This document shows positions 26,260 through 34,762 of a stretch of DNA of 36,678 nt, piece by piece. A model generated the notes under the pieces. That model was given only the letters and a program-made list of their open reading frames with translations, was not told where the DNA came from and made no database searches. The position numbers and the translations under genes were made by a program. Numbering within the stretch: position 1 is the first letter of the stretch; each line of letters begins with the position of its first letter. Where the stretch lies: assembly GCA_002359315.1 (NCBI GenBank), contig DEMS01000016.1, positions 1 through 36,678 on the forward strand, written 5' to 3'. The DNA is from Bacteroidetes bacterium UBA2664. Lineage in GTDB: Bacteria > Bacteroidota > Rhodothermia > Balneolales > Balneolaceae.

Positions 26260-26712
26260 ATGGAAGATGTAAAAAAAGCTCCAACAAAAGCGGATCAACT
26301 TTTGGCCGAAAGATCGCTGTCGTCAATTGAGCAAGTTTTAAAAAAACAGTATGAAAATACAAAGACGATTGAAATCTCTTTTGCCGGCGACGAGTCACGA
26401 ATTAAAATTCCTGGCAGAGCCTTAGAACACCTACAGGAGATCCTGCAAACTATGGCAGAAGGAAAGATTGTTTCACTGATTGACTATGAGGAGGTGTTAA
26501 CAACACAAGAGGCCGCTGATATTTTGAACATTTCACGTCCCTATCTGGTAAAACTTCTCGAGTCAGGTGAAATTCCATTTACTAAAGTAGGAAAACATCG
26601 GAGAGTAAGAATTAAAGACTTGTATGCATTCAAGGAAGAGCGCCAGAAGAAACGTAAGCAAAAAATGAAAGAGCTGACGAAACAGGCTCAGGATCTGGAC
26701 ATGGGGTACTAA
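26260..26712 (+). CDS. excisionase-type HTH antitoxin (VapB50-like)
   Basis: 150 residues. Residues about 78-125 form an excisionase-family winged helix: LTTQEAADILNISRPYLVKL, then the IPFTKVGKHRRVRIKDLYAF wing. A roughly 75-residue N-terminal region (with AGDESRIKIPGRALEHLQEI) and a Lys-rich tail flank it. It is followed after 3 bp by a PIN-domain gene. The pairing of a 'possible excisionase' with a PIN toxin is the arrangement of Mycobacterium tuberculosis VapBC50, so I call this the antitoxin. It probably neutralises the toxin and represses the operon at the upstream inverted repeat. Composition is AT-rich like the chromosome, unlike the next gene to the right. Confidence 0.88.
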   Translation: MEDVKKAPTKADQLLAERSLSSIEQVLKKQYENTKTIEISFAGDESRIKIPGRALEHLQEILQTMAEGKIVSLIDYEEVLTTQEAADILNISRPYLVKLLESGEIPFTKVGKHRRVRIKDLYAFKEERQKKRKQKMKELTKQAQDLDMGY

Positions 26713-26715
26713 CTT

Positions 26716-27273
26716 ATGCCGGTCGATATTGTAGTTCTGGATGCTTGTATCCTGTATCCGGCACCGATTCGGGACTTATTATTACATTTGGCAGCGGAGG
26801 ATTTGTATTCGCCTAAATGGAGTAACCGTATTCATGGGGAATGGGTGCAGAATTTGCTTGCCAATCGACCGGATCTTAAAAAGTCAAACCTTCACAGAAC
26901 TCAAAAGCTTATGGATAACGCATTTCCAGAAGCTGTTGTAAAGAATTATTCTGTCTTGGAACAGACATTATCACTTCCGGATCCAGATGACAACCATGTG
27001 TTGGCTGTCGCGGTAAAAAGCTTGGCAACAAAAATCATCACCTTTAATTTGAAAGATTTTCCCGCTGGAAAATTATCCCCATATCATATAAAAGCTGTCC
27101 ATCCGGATTCGTTCATCGTAAATTTGATACAATCCGATGAAGAAAAGGTGTTGAAAGCATTTTTGAATCAGGTGACAAATTTGAAAAACCCACCTATGAC
27201 TAAGACTGAAGTATTAAATGTCATCAAGGATAGACTCCCTTCCACAGTAAATCTCCTGGAAAAATTAATTTGA
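26716..27273 (+). CDS. PIN-domain ribonuclease toxin (VapC50-like)
   Basis: 185 residues. The PIN active-site acids are in place: D9 (IVVLDACIL), E42 (HGEW), D91/D92 (LPDPDDNHVLA) and D114 (ITFNLKDFP). PIN nucleases use them to bind magnesium or manganese and cut RNA; VapC toxins typically cleave tRNA or rRNA. The protein is longer than the usual 130-140 residues. The extra 45 residues (KTEVLNVIKDRLPSTVNLLE at the end) match the idea of the VapC50 C-terminal domain. It begins 3 bp after the antitoxin stop, so the pair is translated together. Sampled G+C is 23 of 60 bases (26881-26940). Confidence 0.9.
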   Translation: MPVDIVVLDACILYPAPIRDLLLHLAAEDLYSPKWSNRIHGEWVQNLLANRPDLKKSNLHRTQKLMDNAFPEAVVKNYSVLEQTLSLPDPDDNHVLAVAVKSLATKIITFNLKDFPAGKLSPYHIKAVHPDSFIVNLIQSDEEKVLKAFLNQVTNLKNPPMTKTEVLNVIKDRLPSTVNLLEKLI

Positions 27274-27479
27274 TTCAATGGGGTATTTGCGGAGATACCC
27301 GGAATTCCCCTGGAGTAGATAGATGTGACTTCTCTTTTTAGGTTAAGAATTTGAGAAAGTGGTCAATAAGAGTGGAAAAACCCTACACCTGCTGTCATGA
27401 ATCATTGGCAGGGTGCCCTCAAACAAACCCTATATTGGGAAGCCTGTCAAAATTCATTAAATTCAATAAAATGAATCGA

Positions 27480-27515
27480 TTTGACTCTTCCACTGTCACG
27501 AAGTACTTACATTTG
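27480..27515 (+). promoter_or_regulatory. possible Bacteroidota-type promoter of the metalloprotease gene
   Basis: TTTG at 27480-27483 and TACATTTG at 27508-27515 resemble the -33 TTTG and -7 TAnnTTTG boxes of Bacteroidota housekeeping promoters. The 24-bp spacer is longer than the usual 17-23. The -7 box ends 25 bp before the ATG at 27541. Nothing else assignable lies in the 27274-27540 gap. Confidence 0.4.
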
Positions 27516-27540
27516 TTGGTGATACAATAAATAACCATTT

Positions 27541-29148
27541 ATGGTTGTGAAAAAAAGACTTTTATTCATCTTAGGGATTCTTCTTGCTTGTGTTCTCACC
27601 ACATGTGATAAAGCACCGTCAGATCCAAACGACATCGACCCGCCACCACCAAAAGTACCAACATCGGTATCCGTGGTGGAGCCAAGTGCGGCCGAGACAT
27701 ACTGGACAGATCGCTCCGTTCCGTGTCTGCACGATAAGCCTAGCTATACCGACAAGACCACGTGGCTGGTGAACGGCGAGGCGGCTGAATGCACCGACGG
27801 CAAGCTCGATACAGAGCTTGCTGACGGTGAGCATGAGATAACCGCTCGCATCACAAATGGCGGTGAAAGCGTTGCGGCCTCGGTGACCATTACGATCAAG
27901 GATGGCTTTACGGTTGAGCTGATCGCTCCGGAGGACGGCACAAAGCTGTTTGCTGAAAGCGAGATTAGCTGCGAAGCCACGGTTACGCCAGAGAAGTACA
28001 GCGAACACCTTAGTGTGACCGTTGACGGGGTAGGCGAGGACTGCACAGAAGGCAGCGTTACGTTGCCGGAAGCCGGCCAGACCGGCATTACCGCATCGGT
28101 AAGCATCGATGGCCGCGAGGAGAAAAGCGTAGTTACGCTGAATGTACTGCCGCGGGTTGTGGTGCGGGTCTATCCGCTTACTGCCAGTGGTGTGGAAGCA
28201 TTTGCTCCGACGGGAGTGCGTATAAGCATTACCAGTGGCAAGTCTGCGGGCGCACTTCCGGAAGCAACCACAGCAGATCCGCCGGTCAGCAACCAGGAGC
28301 CGGGTGGTGTTCATGACTTCTCACGCCTACTGCCGACGGATGTCTACGAAAGCGAGCGTGTGATTCTCACGGCCTCTGCCGGCGATGACTTCTACGAAGC
28401 CCAGGCGGAGGTTACTGGCCCAGAACTGCTGAAGATAGTAGAGGCCGACAGTCTTGGCTTCGTTCTCGCTCCCAAGATCTGGCTGATTCAGTGCGGTCCT
28501 TTAGCTGGTCAGCCGACCGCCATTAAGCTTCCGGAAGCGTTTACACGCTTTGACCCTAATGATCGGGGCTCCAGCTTCTACAAGTTGCGGAATATATCTG
28601 GGGATTACAAGTACCTAAGCACAAGGTCTGACCAGCGGCCGCTACCGGTGGCGTTTAATCGTGACAAGAGCACAGTCCCGATCACTGCGAGCGACTCGAC
28701 GACCTTCTGGCAGGCGACAGATGATGTACTTGAGCCGCGGCTCTGTCGAGGCGACCTCTTCACTCCGGCCACAATGGCGGATGTACCGAACACCTCGCAT
28801 GGCATCCATGTCTGGGCTGACAACAGCTCATTTGCAGGCTCTGGTTTTGGTAATGATGAAGTCATTCAGGGTGGCTTTATCGGCCTTGAGATCAGCCACT
28901 TTGGCAACTGGGTTCAGCGGCATGAGCAGGGTCACTCGCTCGGCTTTGGCCACACATCCGAGTGGGCCGGTATCATGAGTATTGGCTCATTCCCGGGTGG
29001 TTTTGATCTCGAAAAGTACTCTGTTGTCGATGTTGCTCACATTCAGCTCTACCTGGACACCTTTGACCTGCAGTATGAAGAGCGGGTTAGCTTCGGAGTC
29101 TATGCGTGGCGGCGGATGTTCGACATCCCGTCCCTGCCGGATAACTAG
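27541..29148 (+). CDS. lipoprotein with two Ig-like domains and a matrixin-type metalloprotease domain
   Basis: 535 residues. The signal peptide offers two lipobox readings (LLAC or LTTC), followed by an Asp/Pro-rich tether (DPNDIDPPPP). Two Ig-like beta domains each hold a Cys pair (roughly 45-120 and 125-200). The C-terminal part has the exact metzincin zinc motif HExxHxxGxxH as H461-E462-H465-G468-H471, with a Met-turn M479 eight residues after the last His, the spacing of matrix metalloproteases. It is probably a surface-anchored protease; substrate unknown. I do not recognise a named family. Samples give 33/60 and 34/60 G+C, above the neighbours. Terminators follow at 29236-29306. Confidence 0.82.
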   Translation: MVVKKRLLFILGILLACVLTTCDKAPSDPNDIDPPPPKVPTSVSVVEPSAAETYWTDRSVPCLHDKPSYTDKTTWLVNGEAAECTDGKLDTELADGEHEITARITNGGESVAASVTITIKDGFTVELIAPEDGTKLFAESEISCEATVTPEKYSEHLSVTVDGVGEDCTEGSVTLPEAGQTGITASVSIDGREEKSVVTLNVLPRVVVRVYPLTASGVEAFAPTGVRISITSGKSAGALPEATTADPPVSNQEPGGVHDFSRLLPTDVYESERVILTASAGDDFYEAQAEVTGPELLKIVEADSLGFVLAPKIWLIQCGPLAGQPTAIKLPEAFTRFDPNDRGSSFYKLRNISGDYKYLSTRSDQRPLPVAFNRDKSTVPITASDSTTFWQATDDVLEPRLCRGDLFTPATMADVPNTSHGIHVWADNSSFAGSGFGNDEVIQGGFIGLEISHFGNWVQRHEQGHSLGFGHTSEWAGIMSIGSFPGGFDLEKYSVVDVAHIQLYLDTFDLQYEERVSFGVYAWRRMFDIPSLPDN

Positions 29149-29152
29149 CCAC

Positions 29153-29212
29153 AGCCCCTACGCCCTGAGCGAAGCGAGGAAGTACTCTTGGGGTGCACGT
29201 AGCGGCTGGGTG
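29153..29212. repeat. long imperfect inverted repeat after the metalloprotease gene
   Basis: The outer arms cagcccctacg (29153-29163) and cgtagcggctg (29202-29212) pair at 10 of 11 positions. Inside, ccctgag faces cttgggg-type sequence, so the whole 60 bp can fold into a stem starting 5 bp after the stop. It may be an mRNA 3' structure or a small REP-like repeat. Confidence 0.55.
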
Positions 29213-29235
29213 AAATTTCTAATTTTTAACCTTAT

Positions 29236-29275
29236 ACCCCAATTCTCTCACATGAGGGAGTTGGGGTTTATTTTT
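29236..29275 (+). terminator. rho-independent terminator 1
   Basis: Arms accccaattctctc and gagggagttggggt form a 12-14-bp stem with wobble pairs around acat, followed by tttattttt. It ends about 125 bp after the metalloprotease stop and is a classic intrinsic terminator. Confidence 0.88.
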
Positions 29276-29308
29276 ACCCAGCTCCTGCGCGCAGGGGCTG
29301 GGTTTTCT
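29276..29308 (+). terminator. rho-independent terminator 2, in tandem
   Basis: Arms acccagctcctgcg (from 29276) and cgcaggggctgggt (to 29303) are complementary apart from one T-G pair, followed by tttct. It abuts terminator 1 directly. Beyond it, 29309-29631 holds no gene I can support; it contains a DnaA-box-like TTATCCACA at 29579-29587 and TTATCCACC at 29353-29361. Confidence 0.85.
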
Positions 29309-29631
29309 ATTAGTTACACCTGTCTATGCAAATGATAAAAGTGGTGCTGCGGTTATCCACCCCGCACCGTGCTTTGCTCTGGTACTGGGTGTGGCAGGCA
29401 AATAGATCAATCTTTTAGTTTTTTATCTCATTCCTTAGAAAAAATGAATGAGATAACCCAGCCTGACTTTCATTGCTAGTTCTATACTTTCTACATACAG
29501 AAATGGCTTTCTTTCCCTGTAATCTTGTCAAAGTCTGAGGGATGAAAGTGGGGCTGTGGCCAAATTTACTTTGTTAAATTATCCACATCTACATACTGCA
29601 CGTCTCTCAGATGGTGCTACACTACAGGTAT

Positions 29632-32130
29632 ATGCATATACTAAAAAAGACGTTCCTTTATACATTACTCGTATTATTCGCCGTGGGAGGGTTTCTTACT
29701 TTGGCGCTAGATGACGCAAATGCGCAAGCCCCAAGCTGTCGGACTACGACCCTGACAGGAGTGGGAGATATAGCATCATGGGCCACTGCAGAGTATGGAG
29801 GATTAGAGTCTGATTATTATTACTATCATAATTCACCAAACACATACCGCTTCTATCTTGATAATGTATCTCTCAGCGCCGGAGAGTACATAGACAGCAT
29901 AAGGATTAGATTGGATTACTTACTTAAAACGGAAGGTGTTAGTAGTCCGCGTGCTACCGTCGATGCGGTGATTGAAGGTGATAGCTTTATTTCAGAGTCG
30001 GCTGAAATAACTACTGGAGATGGCGAGTTAATTCGTCGTGATTATGTAAATAACAATCCGGATAGCTTAATTACTATTGAAACTGCTGCTAGCGCAAGTG
30101 TCGGACAGTTCCACCCGTACACATCCGCTGAGGCTTCTATAGCAGTTGACTCAACCGCAATTGTTCAGGTCTGCGAAGCTGATAATAATTGCACCCTCGA
30201 AAACCCCACCATCTCCGGCCCGAGCTCCGTCCAGCTCCCCTCCGGCTATCAGTACTACCCGATCGGCTTTAATCATACCGGCGATGCCGTTGACTACTAC
30301 CTAAATGTTGTCGGCCACTGGTCCAGCGGCTGGTACTCAACTAGTGCCGATAGCATCAACTGGGGCATCAACTGGGACAACTACAGCCCGGGAACTTATC
30401 AGATCTGTGTCACAGCGCAGGCTAAAAACGCCGGCAGTGTCTGCAGCGACACCAAGGCCAGCTGTATGAATGTAGAAGTTACTCAAGAGGATGTTATGAC
30501 TAAATTGCAGGTTCGTTCGCAGAACCCATCCTCCGATGTGTATGTCGATGCCGTCAACGGCAACATCGATGAGGCGGCCGGCGGCCAGCGTTTCGCGACC
30601 GCAAGAAATATTTCAAGTGACTCTGCTCTCAGCGGCGATATCTGGGCCGAGCCGACTGCCTCAAATGGCCATGAGTTCTCTCACTGGGAGGGTAACTGCT
30701 TGCCTGGCAGCTCTGGTCGCAAGTGTGTCGCCAATGTTCAGTCTGGACAGACCAGGACTATCACCGCAGTCTACAACGAGCCAGCACCTGCAGGCTTAGC
30801 AACTGTCTACGTGCACTCCTCTAATCCGTCGACTGTCTACATCTCCGGAACCGGTAATCTCTACAGCGGTAGTACTTCATATAATATTCAGAGAAACGTT
30901 AATCTCTCCGGTTACCTCAACGCCCCGGCCACAGCGGGCGGCAACAACTTCTACGAGTGGCAGGGCTGTGACTCAGTATCCGGCCAGCAGTGTTATGTCA
31001 GCACGGCCGTCAACAGCAGTCAGACTGTCCGCGCTGTCTATGTGACTCCGGGCGTAGCAACAGTCTCTGGCTGTACCGACCCGACTGCGACCAACTATAA
31101 TTCGAGTGCTACCACTGACGATGGATCATGTACGTACCCACCATCTCAGCCACAGTACGCAACACTCAACATTCGCTCTGTTAACCCGTCAACAATAAAT
31201 GTTGGTGTTAACAACTCAAATAATTTTACTGGCTACTACTTTACGCCTGAGACCATTGTGCGTGGTGGTGATTCTTATATGACCGGCGTCATCTGGGCCG
31301 ATGAAACGGTGGGTGACTGGGCCCCTGGGGTGGCTGACAACACCGTTCACACCTTTAGGGAGTGGCAAGGCTGCGATCCATTATCAATACCTTTACATTA
31401 TCGGGGTTGCTATGTTTACGTAGAACTTGGTCAGACTCAGACCGTCACCGCCTTCTACGACTCTCCGCCTGTGATTGTGTACGGCTGCACCGACCCGACC
31501 GCTACCAACTACGACCCGAATGCTGATTCGGATGACGGCTCATGTGTTTACCCAGCCGCCAGTGTTAACAGCTTCTCGCTCTCCGATCCGCAGATCAACT
31601 TCTCAGTTAGCCCGCCGGAGCTGCATGTGGATGATCAGCCGTTCACGCTTATCTGGAACACCAGTAATGCCAACACCGTTACCGGCGCCTCCAGTGGCTC
31701 AACTCAGTGGCCAGGAAACAAGTCGCTCAGCGGCAGTCAGGCCATCAATGAAGGCAGTATTCCGGGAAGCTCAAAGACGATTACCTACTCAATAACTGCC
31801 CATGGTTCTGGTGGCAACAGTTCAGACTCTGTTACTGTTAAGCTTATCGACCCGCCGAGCTTTGATCTATCCAGCGAGGCTGAGACCAGTATCGAAGGCT
31901 TCCCAGGCTCACAGGCCACCAATGATGTTACCGTGACTTCCCGTAAGTATGACGGTAATGTGGAGCTTGAGGTAAGGGATGAGGATATTCAGTCATTCAA
32001 ATCAATACCTTGCCGGAGCTCCGTTTGTCTGAGACTGACGTATGAAATCACGGATATGTTCATTCGATGTTGCGAGATCTTCCTGACGCAGGTACATCAT
32101 ATGGCCGCTTCTGTAACCCTCAAACCGTAG
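29632..32130 (+). CDS. secreted repeat protein, C-terminally cut at a sequence junction
   Basis: 832 residues from the ATG at 29632, chosen for its signal peptide (MHILKKTFLYTLLVLFAVGG, cleavage near ANAQA); an ATG at 29611 adds seven residues. After a beta-rich N-terminal region and an Ig-like domain come three roughly 90-residue repeats starting near 289, 390 and 509, each ending W-x-GC...C-x-V...GQT-x-TV-A-x-Y, like bacterial InlB B-type repeats. GCTDPTATNY modules sit at 480 and 618. An Ig-like domain follows, and the next domain breaks near residue 785. The last 48 or so codons run antisense into the S10 gene and are not real protein. The style recalls surface proteins of Patescibacteria and Bacteroidota. 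No enzyme motif. Confidence 0.75.
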   Translation: MHILKKTFLYTLLVLFAVGGFLTLALDDANAQAPSCRTTTLTGVGDIASWATAEYGGLESDYYYYHNSPNTYRFYLDNVSLSAGEYIDSIRIRLDYLLKTEGVSSPRATVDAVIEGDSFISESAEITTGDGELIRRDYVNNNPDSLITIETAASASVGQFHPYTSAEASIAVDSTAIVQVCEADNNCTLENPTISGPSSVQLPSGYQYYPIGFNHTGDAVDYYLNVVGHWSSGWYSTSADSINWGINWDNYSPGTYQICVTAQAKNAGSVCSDTKASCMNVEVTQEDVMTKLQVRSQNPSSDVYVDAVNGNIDEAAGGQRFATARNISSDSALSGDIWAEPTASNGHEFSHWEGNCLPGSSGRKCVANVQSGQTRTITAVYNEPAPAGLATVYVHSSNPSTVYISGTGNLYSGSTSYNIQRNVNLSGYLNAPATAGGNNFYEWQGCDSVSGQQCYVSTAVNSSQTVRAVYVTPGVATVSGCTDPTATNYNSSATTDDGSCTYPPSQPQYATLNIRSVNPSTINVGVNNSNNFTGYYFTPETIVRGGDSYMTGVIWADETVGDWAPGVADNTVHTFREWQGCDPLSIPLHYRGCYVYVELGQTQTVTAFYDSPPVIVYGCTDPTATNYDPNADSDDGSCVYPAASVNSFSLSDPQINFSVSPPELHVDDQPFTLIWNTSNANTVTGASSGSTQWPGNKSLSGSQAINEGSIPGSSKTITYSITAHGSGGNSSDSVTVKLIDPPSFDLSSEAETSIEGFPGSQATNDVTVTSRKYDGNVELEVRDEDIQSFKSIPCRSSVCLRLTYEITDMFIRCCEIFLTQVHHMAASVTLKP
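31979..32004. other. abrupt junction between repeat protein and S10 peptidase gene
   Basis: Left of about 31985 the plus strand encodes a plausible Ig-like domain (YDGNVELEVRDED). From 32004 leftward-reading sequence is the natural C-terminus of an S10 peptidase (stop at 32002-32004). No intergenic DNA separates them. This marks either an insertion edge or an assembly join. Confidence 0.7.
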
Positions 32131-33531
32131 TCGGTCTTGTACTCTACCGCTTCTGTCCATATTCCACATTACAAACTTTGCAGAGAAATAGTCGGTGGCT
32201 CCATCGTAGTAACCTGATTGTACCATCACATTTAAGAATGGATTTTCGCCCATAGCCCTGCGCAGATCATCAGCCGTAGAATCGTTGCTATTATCCCACG
32301 GCCTTACCGGGCCGAAAATATTGTACTTCAGGTCGGTTTCATATCCAAGGTGCTCGCGCAAATAGTGGTTGATTGCCGGCGTGAATGAGTGATTCCATGC
32401 GGTGAGGGCCGGATCATGGTCATAAGAGTTGCCGGCGTTCTGTCTGTCAATACCTCTGTATCTTGAGTCCAGCCGACCAATAGTTAGACCCTGATCCCTT
32501 AAAAGATCCTTCCAGTAGAAACTTGTTGGAATAGTGAGGTTGTGATCTAAAATGTGTTGTTTATCAATTCCGGAATAGATCGAAACCTGTTCTGCAATGG
32601 CATCACGTCTCTCAGGGGAAATAGATCCGCCCAGTGCAACAGCGGGTAGATACTCTTCGATCGTGAACTCCTCAACCATCGGCAGGATATCATAGAGATC
32701 GAGTGACTGAAGTTCATCGTTTAGCGCTTCATGATACCAGGCTGTCGCCGCGTAATAGGGTAATTTTAAAATCTCGGAGCGGGGTGTCATCGAAGGAGGT
32801 TCCAGGCCCATACCGGTTGGGGAGACAAGAATGACTCCATTTACAAACATCCAATGTGCATTTTGTAACTCACGTGCCAAGCCGGCAACGCGGGTCGTTC
32901 CATAGCTTTCACCTTTTAAATATTTGGGTGAAGTCCATCGATTGTTTCTGCCCACAAAATTATTAATCCATTCAGCCAGATAGTTGATATCTGCATTCAC
33001 ACCAAAAAATGTATCTCTATCCGCATCTTCATCCACAATTCGTGAAAATCCTGTGTTTACCGGATCAACGTATACAATATCAGCCACGTCCAAAATCGAA
33101 TGGTTGTTTTCAATCACGCCATACGGTTGAACCGGATAACCTTCATCGTCAATTGCCAAAAACCGCGGCCCGGTATAACCAATATGCATCCAAACCGATG
33201 CAGAGCCCGGCCCCCCATTAAAAGAAAAAACTAATGGCCGGGTAGAGGTGTCGTTTACATCACTTCTTCGATAATAAACATAAAAAAGTGACGCGATCGG
33301 CTCTCCATCCTCCCCCCAAACCGGCTGCGTACCTGCCGTTACTTCATACGGGACCCGCTGTCCATCAATAGTTACAAAGTCGTTTGACACAATCTTACTG
33401 TCAATGTCCAGGGCTCTATTCTGGGCAGAAAGATCAATACTGTTGAGAGATATCAGCAGAAACAGTGATATTGAGATGATCAAATGTTTTTGAAAGTTGG
33501 ACTGTAAATTCTTCATGATAGTTCTGTTCAT
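32002..33531 (-). CDS. secreted S10 serine carboxypeptidase-like protein
   Basis: 509 residues; a second Met five codons in (33516, MKNLQSNFQ) could be the true start, as it leaves a cleaner signal peptide ending LSAQ. The S10 triad is S209 (KGESYGT), D443 (SGYYDGATD) and H477 (RSGHMMY), and the oxyanion region FSFNGGPGSASVW is the family hallmark. It removes C-terminal residues from peptides in the periplasm or outside, complementing the two S9 peptidases. The C-terminus (NGAPARY) looks natural and complete. Only some 20 bp downstream of its stop appear to belong to the same locus before the junction with foreign-looking DNA. Confidence 0.94.
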   Translation of the reverse strand: MNRTIMKNLQSNFQKHLIISISLFLLISLNSIDLSAQNRALDIDSKIVSNDFVTIDGQRVPYEVTAGTQPVWGEDGEPIASLFYVYYRRSDVNDTSTRPLVFSFNGGPGSASVWMHIGYTGPRFLAIDDEGYPVQPYGVIENNHSILDVADIVYVDPVNTGFSRIVDEDADRDTFFGVNADINYLAEWINNFVGRNNRWTSPKYLKGESYGTTRVAGLARELQNAHWMFVNGVILVSPTGMGLEPPSMTPRSEILKLPYYAATAWYHEALNDELQSLDLYDILPMVEEFTIEEYLPAVALGGSISPERRDAIAEQVSIYSGIDKQHILDHNLTIPTSFYWKDLLRDQGLTIGRLDSRYRGIDRQNAGNSYDHDPALTAWNHSFTPAINHYLREHLGYETDLKYNIFGPVRPWDNSNDSTADDLRRAMGENPFLNVMVQSGYYDGATDYFSAKFVMWNMDRSGRVQDRLRFEGYRSGHMMYLRQEDLATSNEHIRDFIRQSQTNGAPARY

Positions 33532-33799
33532 TGTTTTGGAAGTATGCCTGATTTTGTTTTCTTGAATATAGTCTCGTCAATGAGTTGTAGCAACCTAAAA
33601 AGACAGAAGAATTTAATGAGCGAAAAAGAGAAGAAATAGAATGCCTCCGACACAAAATTTTGGATTTCAGGTGATTTTTCAATCGTTCTCAAACCCTATG
33701 AAACATCGGGCTTTATTTTACGAATGAAAAAACTCAAAACGATTGTTTGAATGAATAAATGAAGCCCAAAAAGAACACTGACAGTAATTAGACTCAATC

Positions 33800-34762
33800 A
33801 TGGATATGAATAAAATACGTTTTGGCATTCTCAGTACTGCAAATATCGGACGAAAATATGTGACTCCCGCCATTCAGCTTGCCAATCAGTGTGAAGTAGT
33901 TGCTGTGGCCTCCAGAAATTTGAAAAATGCAGAGTCCTACGCCGCCGAATTTAATATCCCAAATACGTATGGCTCATATGAAGAGCTGCTTGCTGATCCG
34001 GATGTTGATGCCGTCTATATTCCGCTGCCCAACCATTTGCATGTTGAGTGGTCCATCAAATCTCTACAAGCCGGCAAACATGTTCTCTGTGAGAAACCGA
34101 TCGGAATGGATGAGCAGGATGCAAGAAAGTTATTGGCGGAATCAAAAAAATATCCCAATCTGAAAGTAATGGAAGCATTTATGTATCGGCATCACCCCCG
34201 GTGGAAACGGGTTGTTGAGCTGGTTCGGTCGGGAAAGTTAGGGGAGATCAAAGCGATTCACACTCTTTTTACCTACTACAATGATGAATCCGATAATTAT
34301 CGCAACAGTGTTGAGATGGGAGGAGGTGGACTCATGGATGTCGGTTGTTACTCTATATCGGTTGCCCGGCTGATCTATGGCAGGGAACCGAAATCTGCAA
34401 GTGGTATATCAGAGTTTGATCCGGAATTTAAAGTGGACCGGCTTACATCAGGCCTTCTCGACTTTGAAACCGGCACTTCCGTTTTTACCTGTTCAACTCA
34501 ATGTCATAAAGATCAATATGTGAAGATTTATGGGACAAATGGAAAAATTGAACTCGATTGGCCATTTAATCCCGATTTTTCAAAGCCGACTGAGCTGAAG
34601 GCCAATATTGATGATATTGATATCATAGAAGAGTTTGAACCCTGTAACCACTTCACGCTTCAGGCAGATGCTTTAGCAGATGCTATATTCAAAAATAAGC
34701 CGGCACCGATTACTCTGGAAGATTCCATCGGAAATATGAAAGTGATTGATGCTGTTCGATAA
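33800..34762 (+). CDS. Gfo/Idh/MocA family oxidoreductase
   Basis: 320 residues. The N-terminal Rossmann fold (FGILSTANIGRKYVTPAI) binds NAD(P). The family motif EKP is present (HVLCEKPIG, Lys95 region), as is the GGGGLMDVGCYSISVARLIYG active-site helix. It interconverts a hydroxyl and a keto group on a sugar or cyclitol in the cytosol. The protein ends ...IGNMKVIDAVR, whereas relatives usually carry 10-20 more residues after this helix. The next-frame sequence right after the stop (DKKFSV, then a stop) would give a plausible short tail, so a one-base indel near 34758 is possible. It is monocistronic and convergent with pgm. Confidence 0.9.
   Translation: MDMNKIRFGILSTANIGRKYVTPAIQLANQCEVVAVASRNLKNAESYAAEFNIPNTYGSYEELLADPDVDAVYIPLPNHLHVEWSIKSLQAGKHVLCEKPIGMDEQDARKLLAESKKYPNLKVMEAFMYRHHPRWKRVVELVRSGKLGEIKAIHTLFTYYNDESDNYRNSVEMGGGGLMDVGCYSISVARLIYGREPKSASGISEFDPEFKVDRLTSGLLDFETGTSVFTCSTQCHKDQYVKIYGTNGKIELDWPFNPDFSKPTELKANIDDIDIIEEFEPCNHFTLQADALADAIFKNKPAPITLEDSIGNMKVIDAVR

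Noticed and set aside
27619..28314. Long antisense frames inside the metalloprotease gene (231 and 120 codons)
   Set aside because: They are typical shadows of a GC-rich gene; the plus strand has a signal peptide, domains and a zinc motif.
29309..29631. Possible replication origin or plasmid remnant
   Set aside because: Only one perfect DnaA-like box and one near-match, with no replication gene or clustered iterons.
25906..31997. Shared hexamer gtcatt near both island edges as a target-site duplication
   Set aside because: Six bases recur by chance, the left edge is not precisely defined, and no transposase or terminal inverted repeats accompany it.
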